Source: Dillenia suffruticosa (Eukaryota > Streptophyta > Magnoliopsida > Dilleniales > Dilleniaceae). From it: 64,000 nt of DNA. Below are positions 36,273-48,582 of this stretch, piece after piece (positions within the stretch are counted from its first letter, which is position 1; each line of letters starts with the position of its first letter). Both the position numbers and the translations under genes were made by a program. The notes beneath the pieces were generated by a model. The model did not search any database and was not told the DNA's origin. It saw nothing but the letters and a program-made list of their open reading frames with translations. The DNA lies in contig JAVTVX010000034.1 of the NCBI GenBank assembly GCA_033439265.1, positions 17,684,501 through 17,748,500 on the forward strand, read 5' to 3'.

Positions 36273-37658
36273 TTAATTAGGATTCAAAGCATTTTTTAGG
36301 GTAAAGTAGTGAAATTTGTTTTTCACTTCCCATTGCCTAAGAAAATTATGGGCTAGCTCTGCCTTCCTAAGCAAACCAAAATCAACACAACTATCTACAT
36401 ATAACAAAACTTTAAGCATTGATGATAATGGAGGCCAAATAAAATTTAACAAACTCTAGCAGACAATATATAGCCACAAGACAAAGCCCTTTACAAGTCG
36501 TCTTACATATGTCACCCATCACAAGGTACATAATTTTGGCTCCAATTATGATCAACCAAATCGGGTCTTAATACTAGTGTGATGCCCAATAGGCCACGGT
36601 CCGACATGTAAACTGCAAGCCAATTTAGCAAAAGGTGCTAAATTGTGTGGACACAATTAATCTTCTTATAAATTTGTGATTTCCATAATTTTGGAAACAA
36701 AAGTATAGGATAAAGCACATCAAGTACTATAATTAGAAATTTCTTTTCAAATTATAATATCCCAAATTATAGTTTCAATTCTCTTTTTTAACATTCGTTT
36801 TTATACATTCCATTAGTCACATTAATTAATTCCTTATCTATTATAGGATTTTTAATGTAGATTATCCTGAATGCAAAAGTTAATTATAATGGATATGAAT
36901 ATTAGTAACGGTTAGGGTCTGAATTTTACAAAATTAAACGTACTAGCAGGGTTGAAATGGCTAAAATGGGATAGAAAGTTCATGGGTAACAATACTTAAA
37001 GCATGTTCAAAACCATAATGGTTTCTCCAATTTCGATCACATTTCCTTACCGTTCCCACCAATTCCTGCTATTTAAACTATAAAATAGAAAAAAAATAAT
37101 TTTTCGGTTCTTGATGATCTCTCCATCAATAATTAAATGAGAGGTAACATATGATTTGAAGGGAGAGATAAGAGTAAATAGATAGTTAAAGAAATCAAAG
37201 AAATGGAGAAAGTATGCTTTTAAACTTTTACTTCTACAATTACATCCTTATGAGAACTGTGGACGGATAGATGGAAAAATTTAAGAAAGAGAGAGATGAG
37301 GATGGATATTCTAGTGATGTGAAAACCACGAATTGAATTAAAGAGAAAGAGAAATAAGGGGAGGAAGATTCTAGATCTAGAGTGACTAAATTAAATGCAG
37401 AAAGATCAAAATCAAAGAAATGGACTGCAGGGAAAGTTAGAAGTGAGCGACTAGGTACAAGCTTTACAATTTGAAGATTTAGGAGGAAGAATAGGAAAAT
37501 TGAAGTGAATGAAAGAGGAAGATAAGATTAGTGATAATTTTAGTAATCATTTATTGCCCGCATATTATATTAGCGTTGAGTTTGGAATATTCTTGCATTA
37601 GAATAATAATTAATGAATTATGTACACTTCAAAATTAATATTTTTAGCTGTTAAACAA

Positions 37659-37730
37659 GTGGCTGTAGTTTAGTAGTAAGAATTCCATGTTGCGGTTGTG
37701 GAGTCCTGGGCTCAAATCCCAACAGCCACA
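37659..37730 (+). pseudogene. tRNA-His-like relic with anticodon GCG
   Basis: Acceptor stem GTGGCTG/CAGCCAC is intact at full 72-nt length. The anticodon loop reads TTGCGGT, so GTG has become GCG (an arginine CGC/CGU anticodon), with stem CCATG/TGTGG still paired through a wobble. D-loop is GTAG and T-loop CTCAAAT. Confidence 0.8.
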
Positions 37731-38101
37731 ATAGAAGTGATGAAATTTTAAATAATGAAAATGAGAAAGCAATTCTTAATAATATCAAAAATGATAGATA
37801 CATTTTAAATTTGGATTGAAGAACATTTTTCAGATTAAATCAGGGTATAGGTTCCTCTTTTCAAGTTCAACCTGAGCTAAAATAATAGCTTGGTAAGTTT
37901 TCATTCATCAAAACCAGGGTTTTGGTCTGAACCATAATTTTCTGGCCTTTTTCCCTGCAACCGAGGTCTTGCCCAAATTTTTTCCATAAATTCCTTTTAT
38001 ATTCTACTTAAGGGAAGTCTGCGTGAAGCTAGCCAAAACTTATGCTTATAGTCTAGCTAATTCTATATCTTACCTTTTTTTATTCATTCAAAAAAAGACA
38101 A

Positions 38102-38185
38102 GTCAAGATGGCCGAGTAGTTTAAGGTACCTGACTCAAGTTCTGGTCATCAAAAGAGGGCTTGTGTTTAAATCCAACTTCTAACA
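38102..38185 (+). pseudogene. tRNA-Leu(CAA) relic
   Basis: 84 nt with anticodon CAA. A box GCCGAGTAG, anticodon stem damaged (CCTGA), T-arm reads TGTGTTTAAATCCAA. Pseudogene. Confidence 0.78.
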
Positions 38186-39652
38186 TTTTTCTTTGCCATC
38201 CCACTTAGTGGACAAAGGCTTGGTTTTTATTGTCTTGATTCATCGAATTTTTTGAGTTAAAGAAAAACACCAACCAGGCTGTGAGACAATTAGGATTCAA
38301 AGCATTTTTTAGTGTAAAGTTGTGAAATTTGCTTTTCACTTACCAGAGCTTAAGAAAATTAAATGCTAGCACTGCATTCTTAAGCAAACCACAATCAATA
38401 CAACTATCTACTTATAACAAAACTTGAAGCATAACATGATAGCCGACGCCAAATAAAATTTAACAAGTAGATAAGAAAAGGCCACAAGACAGAGCCCTTT
38501 ACAATTCATGTTACACTTATCACCCATCACAAGGTGCATAATTTTGGCCCCAAATATGATCAATCAAAGTGGGGCTTAAGACCAGTGTGATGCCCAATAG
38601 ACCATGGTCCAACATGTAAACCGCAAGCTAACTTAGCAAAAGGTGCTCAAATTGTGTGGACACAATTAATCTTCTTATAAATTTGTAGTTTCCATAATTT
38701 GGGATTCAAAAATACATGATAAAATCACATCTAGTACTATAATTAGAAATTTCTTTTCAAATTACAGTATCTCGAATTATTGTTTCAATTCTCTATGATA
38801 ACTTTCTTTTTATACATTCCGTCAGTCACATTAATAGATTCCTCATCAATAGATTATCATGAATGCAAAAGTTAATTATCATGGACATGAATGTTAGTGA
38901 TTGTTTGGGTTTGAATTTTACAAAATTAAACATACCAGTAGGGTTGAAATGGCCAAAATTGGACAAAAAGTTCATGGGTAACAATATTTGAACCATGTTC
39001 ATAACCATAATGGTTTCTCCAATTTCAATCGTACTTCTTTACCGTTCCCACAAATTCTTGCTATTTGAACCATAAAATAGAAAAAAAAAATAATTTTTTG
39101 GTCCTCGGTGATCTCTCCATCAGTAATTAAATAAGAGGTAACATATCATTTAAATGGAGAGATAAAAGTAAATAGCTAGTTAGAGAAATCGAAGAAATTT
39201 AGAAAGTGAGTTTTTAAACTTTTACTTCTACATTGACTTCCTAATGAGAACTATGGAGAGATAGAAGGAAAAATTTGAGAAAGAGAGAGATGAGGATGGA
39301 TATTATAGTGATGTGAAAACCACAAATTGAATCAAAGAGAAGGAGAACTAAGCAGAGGAAAATTATAGATCTAGAGGGAATAAATAAAATGATGAAAGAT
39401 CAAAATCAAAGTTATGGACTGCAACGAAAATTAGAAGAGAGGGACTAGGTACAAGCTTTACAATTTGAAGATTTAGGAGGAAGAATAGGAAAATTGAAGT
39501 GAAAGAAATATGAAGGTAAGAATAGTGATAATTTTGGTAATCATTTAATACCCTGATATTATATTAGCTTCGAGTTTGGAATATCCTTGCATTAGAATAA
39601 TAATTAATAAATTTTGTACCAATCAAAATTAATATTTATAGTTGTTATATAA

Positions 39653-39724
39653 GTGGCTGTAGTTTAGTAGTATGAATTCCACATTGTGGCTATGGAGACT
39701 TGGGCTCGAATCCCAGCAGCCACA
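39653..39724 (+). pseudogene. tRNA-His(GTG) relic
   Basis: 72 nt with acceptor and T-stem largely intact and anticodon GTG. The anticodon stem has one mismatch (CCACA/TATGG) and D-loop is GTAG. Confidence 0.8.
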
Positions 39725-40096
39725 ATAGAAGTGATATGAAATTTTATATAGTGAAAATGAGAAAGCAATTCTTAATAATATCAAAAATCATTCATACATT
39801 TTAAATTTGGAATGAAGTGCTTTTTCAGAAAAAATCGGGGTTTAGGTTCCTCTTTTTGAATTCAACCTGATCTAAAAATTATCTTGGTAAGTTTTCATTC
39901 AACAAAACCATGGTTTTGGTCTGAGTCCTAATTTTTTGGCCATTTTCCCTGCAACCAAGGTCATGCACAAATTTTTTCCATAAATTACTTTTATGTTCTG
40001 CTTAAAGGAAGTTTGCGTGATGCCAACCAATACTTATGCTTCTAGTTTAGGTCATAGTCTATTCTATATTTTTTTTATTCATACAAAAAATGTTTT

Positions 40097-40144
40097 GTTA
40101 GGATGGCCAAGTGGTCTAAGGCGCGAACTTAAGTTCTGGTCTTA
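40097..40144 (+). pseudogene. Truncated tRNA-Leu relic with TAA anticodon loop
   Basis: GTTAGGATGGCCAAGTGG is followed by a loop reading CTTAAGT. It breaks off in the variable arm and joins TTAGTGGGCAAA, a different deletion from the one at 32419 and 36216. Confidence 0.72.
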
Positions 40145-41599
40145 GTGGGCAAAAGCTTGGTTTTTATTGTCTTGATTCAATGAATTTTTAAGTTAAAGAA
40201 GGACACCTACTAGACTGTGAGACAATTAGGATTCAAAGCATTTTTTATGGTACAGTAGTGAATTTGCTTTTATGCTTGCCAGAATCTAAGAAAATTAAAG
40301 GCTAGCTCTACATTCTTAAGCAAACCGCAATCAACACAAATATCTACATATAACAAAACTTAAGCATAGCATGATAGCAAACGTCAAATAGAATTTAACA
40401 AACTTTGGTTGACTAGAAAAGGCTACAAGACAAAGCCCTTTACAAATCACCATACACTTATCACTCATCACAACATACATAATTTGGTCCCTGATTATGA
40501 TCAACCAACTCAATATTAAGACCAATGTTTTGCCCAGAAGGCCAAGGCCTAACTTGTAAACTACAAGCCAACTTAGCAAAAGGTGCACAAATTGTGTTGA
40601 CACAATTAAACTTCTTATAAATTTGTGATCTATCGGAAACAAAAAATACAGGATAAACGCTTGTCAAGTATTATAATTAGAAATTTCTTTTCAAATTACA
40701 GTATCCCAAATTATAGTTTTAATCCTCTCTGGTAACTTTCTCTTTTCTATATTCCATCTGTCACATTAATAAATTCCTCATCAATTATAGGACTTTTAAT
40801 GTAGATTATCATGAATACAAAAGTTAATTATCACGGATGTAAAAGTTAGTGATAGTTTGGGTTTGAATTTTAAAAAATTAAATGTACCACTAGGGTTGAA
40901 ATGGACAAAATTGGACAGAGAGTTCATGGGTGACAATAGTTGAACCAAGTTCAAAACCATGATGGTTTCTCCAATTTCGATCTTACTTCCTTACTATTCC
41001 CACCAATTCCTACTATTTAAACCATAAAATAAAATAAAAAAATTAATTTCTAGGCCCTTGATGATCTCTCCATCAGTATTTGAATGAGAGGAAAGATATG
41101 ATTTAAAGGGAGAGATAAGAGTAAATAGGTAGTTGGTGAAATCGAAGGAATGGAGAATGTGATTTTTTAAACTTTTACTTCTACTTTGACATCCTAATGA
41201 GAACTGTGGAGAGAAAGATGGAAACATTGAAGAAAGAGAGAGATGAGGATGTATATTCTAGAGATGTGAGAACCAAGAATTGAATCAAAGAGAAAGAGAA
41301 ATAAAGGGATGAAGATTCTAGATCTGGAGTGAATAAATAAAATGTGGAAAGATCAAAATTAAAGTTATGGATGGTAGAGAAAATTAAAAGAGTGGATAAG
41401 GTACAAGTTTTACTATTTGTAGATTTAGGAGGAAGGGAAATTGAAGTGAAAGAACGAGGAAGATAAGATTAGTTGATAATTTTAGTAATCATTTAATGCA
41501 ATGATATTATATTAGTCTTGAGTTTGGAATATCTTGCATTAGAATAATAATTAATGAATTCTGTACCCATCAAAATTAATATTTATAGTTATTATTCAC

Positions 41600-41671
41600 G
41601 TGGTTGTAGTTTAGTGGTAAGAATTCTATGTTGTAGTTGTAGAGACCTGGGCTTGAATCCCAACAGCCACA
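41600..41671 (+). pseudogene. tRNA-His-like relic with anticodon GTA
   Basis: Full 72 nt. The acceptor stem is paired through wobbles, D-loop GTGG is kept, and the anticodon stem CTATG/TGTAG is still fully pairable. The loop reads TTGTAGT, giving anticodon GTA (tyrosine) in a His-type body. The T-stem has one C-A mismatch. Its pairing is better kept than in its neighbours. Confidence 0.75.
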
Positions 41672-42042
41672 ATAGAACTGATATGAAATTTTAAATAGTG
41701 AAAATGATAAAGCAATTCTTAATAATATCAAGAATCATAAATACATTTTAAATTTGGATTGAAATACTTTTTTCATATAAAATGGGGCTTTTGGTTCCTC
41801 TTTTTGAATTCAACCGACCTAAATAATGGCTTGGAAAGTTTTAATTTGGCAAAACCGTGGTTTTGCTCCAACCACTAATTTTTTGTCCATCTTTCATGCT
41901 ACCATGGTCTTGCCTGAATTTTTTCCATAAATTAGTTTAATGTTTAATTTAAACGAAGTCTTTGTGAAGCCAAACAATACCTATGCTTATAGTTTATCTA
42001 ACAATAATTTTTATCTTTTTTTATTCATAGCATAAATGGCTT

Positions 42043-42126
42043 GACAGCATGGTTGAGTGGTATAGGGCATCAGACTCAAGTTCTAGTCTTTGAAAGATAG
42101 TGTGAGTTCAATTCCCAGTTTTGACA
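42043..42126 (+). pseudogene. tRNA-Leu(CAA) relic
   Basis: Near full length with anticodon CAA, but scattered changes in every arm (GACAGCATGGTTGAGTGG, variable arm CTTTGAAAGA, T-loop TTCAATT). Confidence 0.75.
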
Positions 42127-43568
42127 ATTTCCATTGCTCATCCTACTTAACAGGTTAAAGTCTTTGTTGTCATTGTTTAGATTAATTCGATTTTCTAAGG
42201 TAAAGACATGAATTTGCTTTTTCATTTTATGCTTACCAGACTATAAGAAAACTAAAGGCGATCTCTACAATCTTAAGCAAACTATAATCATCACAAATAT
42301 CTATGTGCACCAGGTCTTTAAGCATTGCATAATAGCCTATGCCAAATACAATTTAACGAACTTTGGTAGACTAGTAAAGGCCATAGATAAGGCCCTTTAC
42401 AAATCACCTTACACTTATTGCTCATTACAATTTACAAAATTTGGGCACCCATTGTGAACATCCAACTCAAGCAAAAGACAAGTGAGACACCAAGTAAGTC
42501 GAGGCCCATCTTGTAAACTGCAAGCCAAATTAGCAAAAGGTGAACAAATTATGTAAACATAATTAAGCTTCTTATAGACATCTGATTTCCTTAATATAGG
42601 AAACAAAAAATATAGTACAAAAGCTTATCAAGTACAATAATTAGAAATTTCTTATCAAATTATAAATATCCCTAATTATAGTTTCAATACTCTACGATAA
42701 CTTTCTTTTCTATATATTCCATTAATCAATTAATAAATTCCACCTCAATTATAGGATTTTTAATGTAGATTATCAAGAATGCAATAGTTAATTATCGTGG
42801 ATATAAAGGTTAATGATAGATTGGGTTTGAATTTTACAAAATTAAACGTACCAGTAGGGTTGAAGTAGCCAAAATTGGAAAGAAAGTTCATAGGTAAGAA
42901 TACTTGAACCAAGCTCAAAACAATGATGGTTTCTCCGGTTTAGATCCTAGTTCCTTATAGTTCCTACCAATTCTTATCCTGTTTTAATAGTAAAATTGAA
43001 AACAAATAATTTTTGGTCCTCGATGATCTCTCTCTCAATAATGGAATGAGAGATAAGATATAATTTAAATAGAGAGAAAAGAGTACTTGGATAGTGGGAG
43101 AAATTGAAGGAATGGAGAAAACAAGTTTTTGGCCTTTTACTTCTACTTCCAACATCCTAGCGAGAAATGTGGAGAAGTAGAATGAAAAATTAAAGAACGA
43201 AAGAGACAAGGATTGAGGTCAAAGAGAAGTGAAAACGAAGAATTGAATCTAAGAGAAAGAGAAATGAAGGGAGGAAGATCCTGATCTATAGAGAATAAAT
43301 AAAATGAGGAAGGATCAAAATCAAAGTTATGGACTATAAAGAAAATTAAAGGAGAGGGACCGGGCAGAAGTTTTACGATTTGCAAATTTAGGAGGAAAAG
43401 TAAGAGAGATTCAAGTGAAAAGATGATGAACATAAGATTAGTAATAATTTTAGCAATTATTTAATCCATTGATCTTATGTTAATGTTGAAATTGGAATAT
43501 CCTTATATTAAAATGATGATTAATGGATTATGTACCCATCAAAATTAATATTTATTATTGTTACACAA

Positions 43569-43630
43569 GTGCTGTAGTTTAGTGGTAAGAATTTAATCAT
43601 GTGGCTGCGGGACCTGGGCTCTAATCCTAT
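43569..43630 (+). pseudogene. tRNA-His relic, badly decayed
   Basis: GTGCTGTAGTTTAGTGGTAAG is preserved, then the anticodon arm is garbled (TTTAATCATGTGGCTGCGG) and the 3' end is lost. It is the last His relic before the retrotransposon. Confidence 0.75.
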
Positions 43631-44258
43631 GAAATTTTAGATACTAATAATGAGAACGCTATTCTTAATAATGTCAAAAAAAACTTATACATACATTTTA
43701 AATTTGGATTGAAGCACTTTTTTCAGATGAAAGAAGGGTTTTAGGTTACTCATTTCGAATTCAGCCTAACCTAAATAATAACTTGGAATGTTTTCACATG
43801 CCAAAACCATTGTTTTGGTTTGACCCCTAATTTTTTGGCCCTCTTCCATGCAACTAAGGTCTTGGCCAAATTTTTTCCTTAAATTACTTTTATGTTTATC
43901 CTCAAGGTAATGCAAGGCTAATATAATTTCAGTTACAAATATTTTATTAGTATTTAAAATATAAAAGTCCTCAAATATATATATATATATACATACTACA
44001 AATGAAAGTTCCTTTGTTTCATACAGTCATTCTAACATGATCAACTAATGTTCTCAAAGATATAGTGGAAGTTCCATACCGTGATATATATTTAACAATA
44101 GTCTCTGGAATTTGCGTACGTCGATATCTATCAACATGTTCTTCTAAATACTATCTCTATAAAATTTAAGGGAGTGAGGGGTGAGTAAAATTATTTACTT
44201 AGTGAGTGAATAATCGTAACATGTAGTTAATAAGTGGTGTGAAACTGAAATATTAAAA

Positions 44259-44261
<3 letters not shown>

Positions 44262-44289
<28 letters not shown>

Positions 44290-44290
44290 C
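44262..44290 (+). repeat. (AT)n microsatellite in the left LTR
   Basis: A run of AT dinucleotides of about 28 bp. The right LTR has a shorter, interrupted version near 58911-58928. Confidence 0.85.
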
Positions 44291-44696
44291 TTTATACCAT
44301 ATTTCAAATATGTCTGACAATTTAAAACACATTTCTCTAACATCATCATCCATAAAACATATATATTCAATCTCATGTCATAAATCGTAGAGTCATACCA
44401 AAACAAGCTCTCAGCAAGGGTCCACCACAACCAATGACGAGCCACTAAGGGTTTTTTTTGTATGTAAATGAAAAACAACCCCAAAACCTTGGTGTTGGCA
44501 TCAGGTCTCCCCAAGTGCTAGAGTGAAATGTCATTTAGTCCTCCCTTTTTGGTTCAATTTGGATAGTCTAAAACATATTATCATATACACACCACCTAAC
44601 TATGTAGAGTGTGTGCGTCTCGAGGCATCATAAATGTGTGACAATCTATATAACGAGACGGGTCTGCAATAGCATACAAGGCGAGTCTGCACGGAA

Positions 44697-44752
44697 CGAC
44701 GCCTATCACATCATAGTATCATGGCGACGCCTATCACATCATAGTATCATGG
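44697..44752 (+). repeat. 28-bp tandem duplication in the left LTR
   Basis: CGACGCCTATCACATCATAG... (28 bp) occurs twice back to back. The right LTR has one copy, so it arose after insertion. Confidence 0.88.
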
Positions 44753-46674
44753 CTATAAGTACTATCCCCAATCTATGATCAAGGGGATTCAGGTACTAAT
44801 GCCCGCGTACCTAGTCTCGTATCAAAATCATCAATAAACCAACTGTGCCTTACATTTTGAGGAAAATCATGAAAATCCAATACAGTATATTATAGCATAT
44901 ATCATCAAATTACATTTCATGATTTAAAACATGACACATATACTTTTCATCAAAATTCATGGATGCATATTAAAAAAAAATTGGGATACTCCATTTATCA
45001 CAAAATCGTTACCAAACCATTTAACAAGTCATTTCACAATTATTTCATAAAATCATATTTTGAAAGCGATAGAATATAGTTTTGCTCATTAATTATATGG
45101 TAACAGTAAAAACCCACTCACTTGTACGGGAAGGGTACACCACTCCCCTAAAATCTTGATCCTCAACTGAGTTGCCCCTCGAGTGTAGTATAGTCGTCTA
45201 CTCCTAAGACAACAACATATATATATGTCAATTCTCTTATTTCTTTTAATAAAATTTCAGAATTTTAAGTTCTACTCCTATGTAGTTTTAGGAAAAATAT
45301 CATAATTTTCTCTATATAAATCGGATTTGAATGATTCAAATTGCTAATTAAAGCTAAGACATATATCTACATCTTTCGTGTTCAACTCATCTCCAAATTC
45401 CCACTGTACAAATTTATAAAAATCTATCTTCAATGTAGTACGTACTTATATAACTAAATTTGCGCAGTTTTGGTAGAAAATTCATATCTCAGTATATAAA
45501 TCTCTGATTTACATGATTCTATGTTCTATTGAAAGATAAGAGACAGCCCTACAACTTTCATGTTCAGTAGTTTCTTTAATTCTAAGTACATAAGTTTATA
45601 AAACTTCATTTCTGACTCAGTTTCAGTTCTAAATTATGCTCTGCATAGTGGTCGTGCACAGAGCTCAAATCTCAAACAATCATATCTAGCATGCTTCTAC
45701 ATGTATTTAATTCATTACTTGTAAAGACTTCAATTTTGAATATTTTACCTTCCTTTGTATGATCCTTTGCTAACTAATACCCATCACCTTGATCTTGATT
45801 TTCTTGAAACCTTGATCACCTTAGCACCATAGTACTATAATTCATCAAACATCAATCTCTACAAAATCCTTATACTATCTCAATCAACTAGAGATATAGA
45901 GTTAAGGATGTTTTTACCTCTTTTACTTGTGTTCCTTCTCCAATACTCTAAGGATTGCACTTGAACATTCAGCAATCCCTCTTTCCTTACTAAAATTTTT
46001 GTCCAAGTGAGGTGAATAGAAGAGAAAATGATTGGTTTTGGTCTTTTATACACCAAATCAAACTATCTTGACCCTTGATTCATTTTGCATGCAAGATCTT
46101 TACTCTACACTTATCCCAAGTCTTTCTCCCATGCAAGATTACTTCCTTCATGCACCTCTTTCATGTCAAACTCGTTCATGATGAATTTAAGCACAAAGAA
46201 AGGGGTTTTTGACCAACCAATGAGAATTCATGCAAGGCTTTTTCAACCAATAAGGTTTCTCTTTCGTGGAATGAGCTTAGGTGGCCACTATGTGTGCTCT
46301 TGGCCAATGGTTGATCTCCAATTGTCATTCAATGGTTGGTTTTGTAACTTAGTCCCTCAAGTTCTCATATTTGTATTTCAGTTCCTAAACTTTCCAAAAT
46401 TGCAAATTCGACCTTATGCGATTTTTTTTTTTAATTTTCAAATTCACTTTTTTATGCTCATACTTAAGTGTTTTGACTTTCGTTTGCCATTTTAAGTGAT
46501 TTTAGTACTTGCCGGCACTTTTCGGAAAAGTTTTCGGCTTACCTATAAAATTTTCAATTTAAATGATTTTAAGGACAAAGTTTTAGAAATTTCAAATCAT
46601 GTGTCTCAAATGGGTGTAGTATCATATATATGAACATGAGGAGAGTACATTATATACCAAGAGTCGGTATTACA

Positions 46675-46688
46675 TTTTCTAACCCCTT
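46675..46688 (-). other. Polypurine tract of the gypsy element
   Basis: On the minus strand AAGGGGTTAGAAAA directly precedes the left LTR, the expected position for the plus-strand primer of an LTR retrotransposon. TTCGAGGACGAAAC lies just upstream, as is common before this tract in plant gypsy elements. Confidence 0.75.
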
Positions 46689-46689
46689 A

Positions 46690-47108
46690 AAATAAAGTTT
46701 CGTCCTCGAAACTATACATCAAAAAGCTTGGGGTACTATCTCCTCATAGCATCCTCTGGTTCCCAAGTCTGCTCCTCGACTTGGTCATTTCTCGACTTGA
46801 TCACTCCTCCACAAAACTCAAACCAGGGGTACCTCATTACTTATCAGCTTCCTGGTCTACCTATCTAATATAGCCACGGGCTAAACAGTAAAGCTTAGGT
46901 CGTCTCTTAGCTCCACTGGTAGAGGTTCTAACATATAAGAGGGATTTGGTAGATATTTCCTCAACACGAAGACATGGAATATGTTGTGAATACGTGCAAG
47001 TTTAGCTGGCAGATCTATTCTGTAAGCTACCTTTCCGATCCTTTTTAGGATTCGGAATGGTCCAATGTATCTGGGGTTAAGTTTCCCTTGCTGTCTAAAT
47101 CGTATCAC
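46690..47108 (-). pseudogene. Integrase C-terminal domain and chromodomain relic
   Basis: The frame from 47108 to 46881 reads IRFRQQGKLNPRYIGPFRIL and then ...IHNIFHVFVLRKYLPNPSYM, the typical integrase C-terminus of plant Ty3/gypsy elements. Past a stop, about 46720-46782 still reads EEQTWEPEDAMRR followed by YPKLF with a frame break between them, resembling the end of a chromodomain, which targets integration through chromatin binding. Stops interrupt the link between the two parts. Confidence 0.85.
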
Positions 47109-47841
47109 TCCCCTCTAGGGAGATACCTATAAAAAGACCATATCTCCCTCCTTGAACTCAAGAGGTTTCTACTGCCTATCAGCAGAACTCTTCTAGCTAT
47201 CCTGGGCAGCCTTCATCCGTGCACGGATGATCTTCACCTTCTCTTGAGTCTCCTCAATCAACCCAACACTGCTGAGTTGTCTTTCACCAACTTCGCTTCA
47301 ACACAAGGATGTTCAGCACTTCCTCCCACACAAGGCCTCGTATGGCTGCATCCTCGTTCGACACTTCACCATAACACATGCTCTCAGCATGTCCTCTAAT
47401 GTCTGGATGATCCTCTCAAACTGACCATCCGTCTATAGGTGAAAAGCAGTGCTAAAATGTAGTTTAGTACCCATGACCTCCTATAGCTTTGGCCAAAATC
47501 AAGAATAAATCGAGGATCTCTGTCAGATACAATCGATACAGAAACCCCATGGAGGTTCTAATATATATACGGCCCAAACCATCCGATGGATAGCTACTAT
47601 GAGTAGGCAGAAAATGTGCGGACTTGGTGAGTCAGTCAACAATCACCCAGATAGTATCATGTCGTGCCAAAGTCCGCGGAAGTCCCACAACAAAATCTAT
47701 CGTAATGTGTTCTCACTTCCAATCAGGAATGGGAAGGGGCTGTAGCATACTAGCGGGCCGCTGATGCTCATCCTTCACCTGTTGGCAGACCAAACATTTG
47801 GCTACATACTCAGTAACCTCCCATTTCATCCTGGCCCAGCA
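47109..47841 (-). pseudogene. Integrase zinc-finger end and catalytic core relic
   Basis: In broken frames one can read VAKCLVCQQVKDEHQRP (the CC half of the HHCC zinc finger, about 47750-47800), ITIDFVVGLPRT and WVIVD*LTKSAHFLP (core with the first catalytic Asp, about 47600-47705), SDRDPRF (second catalytic Asp, about 47510-47545) and TDGQFERIIQTLEDMLR (about 47370-47440). Internal stops and frameshifts show it is dead. Its role would have been insertion of the element's cDNA. Confidence 0.85.
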
Positions 47842-48582
47842 TTAACTTCCTTTGATAGTCTGATACATCTTGCTACTACCTGGATGCATTGCATAGGGAG
47901 AAAAGTAGGCCTCCTCAAGTATAGCCCTTCGAAGATCGCTGTTAGTAGGAACGTAGACCCGTTCCTTGAATACCAAGAGTCCATCCTTTCGAATTCTAAA
48001 ATGTCTGCCGTCACCCCTACGGATTTTATCAATAATACCCTGGGGTTCCTCATCTAAACCCTGGAGCTCCCGAATGTGGTCAAACAAAGTCGACCTCACC
48101 TTGAGTCTAGCTAGAAGTATACCATGCTCATCATTGGCCGGACTGACTCCCAATGAGCGGAGTCTGATGAGACAAGAGAGATAAGCACTCTCGAAAGATG
48201 AGGAAGATGATGACTTACGGCTCAAAGCATCCGCAACTACATTGGCCTTACTAGGATGATAGTCTATGACAAGGTCATAATCCTTAAGAAGCTCCAACCA
48301 TCTCTCCTGTCTCAGGTTGAGCTCCTTTTGTGTGAATAAGAACTTCAGGCTCTTTTGATCCGTGTACACTCGACAAGTCACCCCATAGAGATAATGTCGC
48401 CATATCTTCAATACAAATACTATGGCTGTCAACTCGAGCTCGTGGGTCGAATAGTTCAATTCATGTTTCTTCAACTGTCTAGAGGCATATGCAATGATTT
48501 GATCGTCTTGCATCAGTACATAGCCTAAACCCTGCCAGCTGGCATCACTGAACACTACATACTCCCGGCCACTGGTGGGAAG
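47842..48582 (-). pseudogene. RNase H domain and start of integrase (gypsy pol)
   Basis: The best-preserved part of pol. From the solo-LTR junction at 48582 it reads [18 protein letters not shown] (first catalytic Asp), then [11 protein letters not shown] (catalytic Glu), [11 protein letters not shown] (Asp) and VVADALSRK (final Asp). It then passes the linker into the integrase HHCC region ([14 protein letters not shown]), where the usual first His appears to be Tyr. An upstream Met in the same frame lies in the inserted solo LTR and is not the original start. RNase H removes the RNA template during reverse transcription. Confidence 0.92.
48578..48582 (+). repeat. TSD GGAAG, left copy
   Basis: GGAAG directly precedes the TGTCACGCC end of the solo LTR and is repeated at 52580-52584. 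Confidence 0.85.

Larger units (their letters stand above)
32234..43896 (+). repeat. Old decayed section of the tRNA array (units about 1.95 kb)
   Basis: The same blocks recur in the same order as in the young units but with much higher divergence. His relics lie about 1.87-1.99 kb apart (33835, 35791, 37659, 39653, 41600, 43569), as do Leu relics (32419, 34243, 36216, 38102, 40097, 42043). Each old unit has one His relic only, about 410-450 bp before Leu, the spacing of psi-His to Leu in the young units. Sequence between the relics is the degenerate AT-rich unit backbone; I see no other gene. Confidence 0.9.
43897..46674 (-). mobile_element. 3' LTR of the gypsy element (left copy)
   Basis: Matches 58807-61630 along most of its length. 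In element orientation it starts TGTAATACCGACTCTTGG at 46674. Its other end is cut: homology begins at TATCCTCAAGG, so about 76 bp present in the right LTR (58731-58806) are missing. It has about 270 bp (about 43946-44215) absent from the right LTR, lacks about 330 bp of it near 45645, and contains a 28-bp tandem duplication. Short open frames here have no recognisable similarity. Confidence 0.9.

Noticed and set aside
1-43896. CRISPR array or bacterial tRNA operon
   Set aside because: Units are kilobases long and carry plant-type nuclear tRNAs without encoded CCA; there are no short direct repeats with unique spacers.
46085-46495. 136-codon plus-strand open frame in the left LTR
   Set aside because: It lies in an LTR, shows no recognisable protein features, and I see no matching long open frame in the corresponding right LTR segment.
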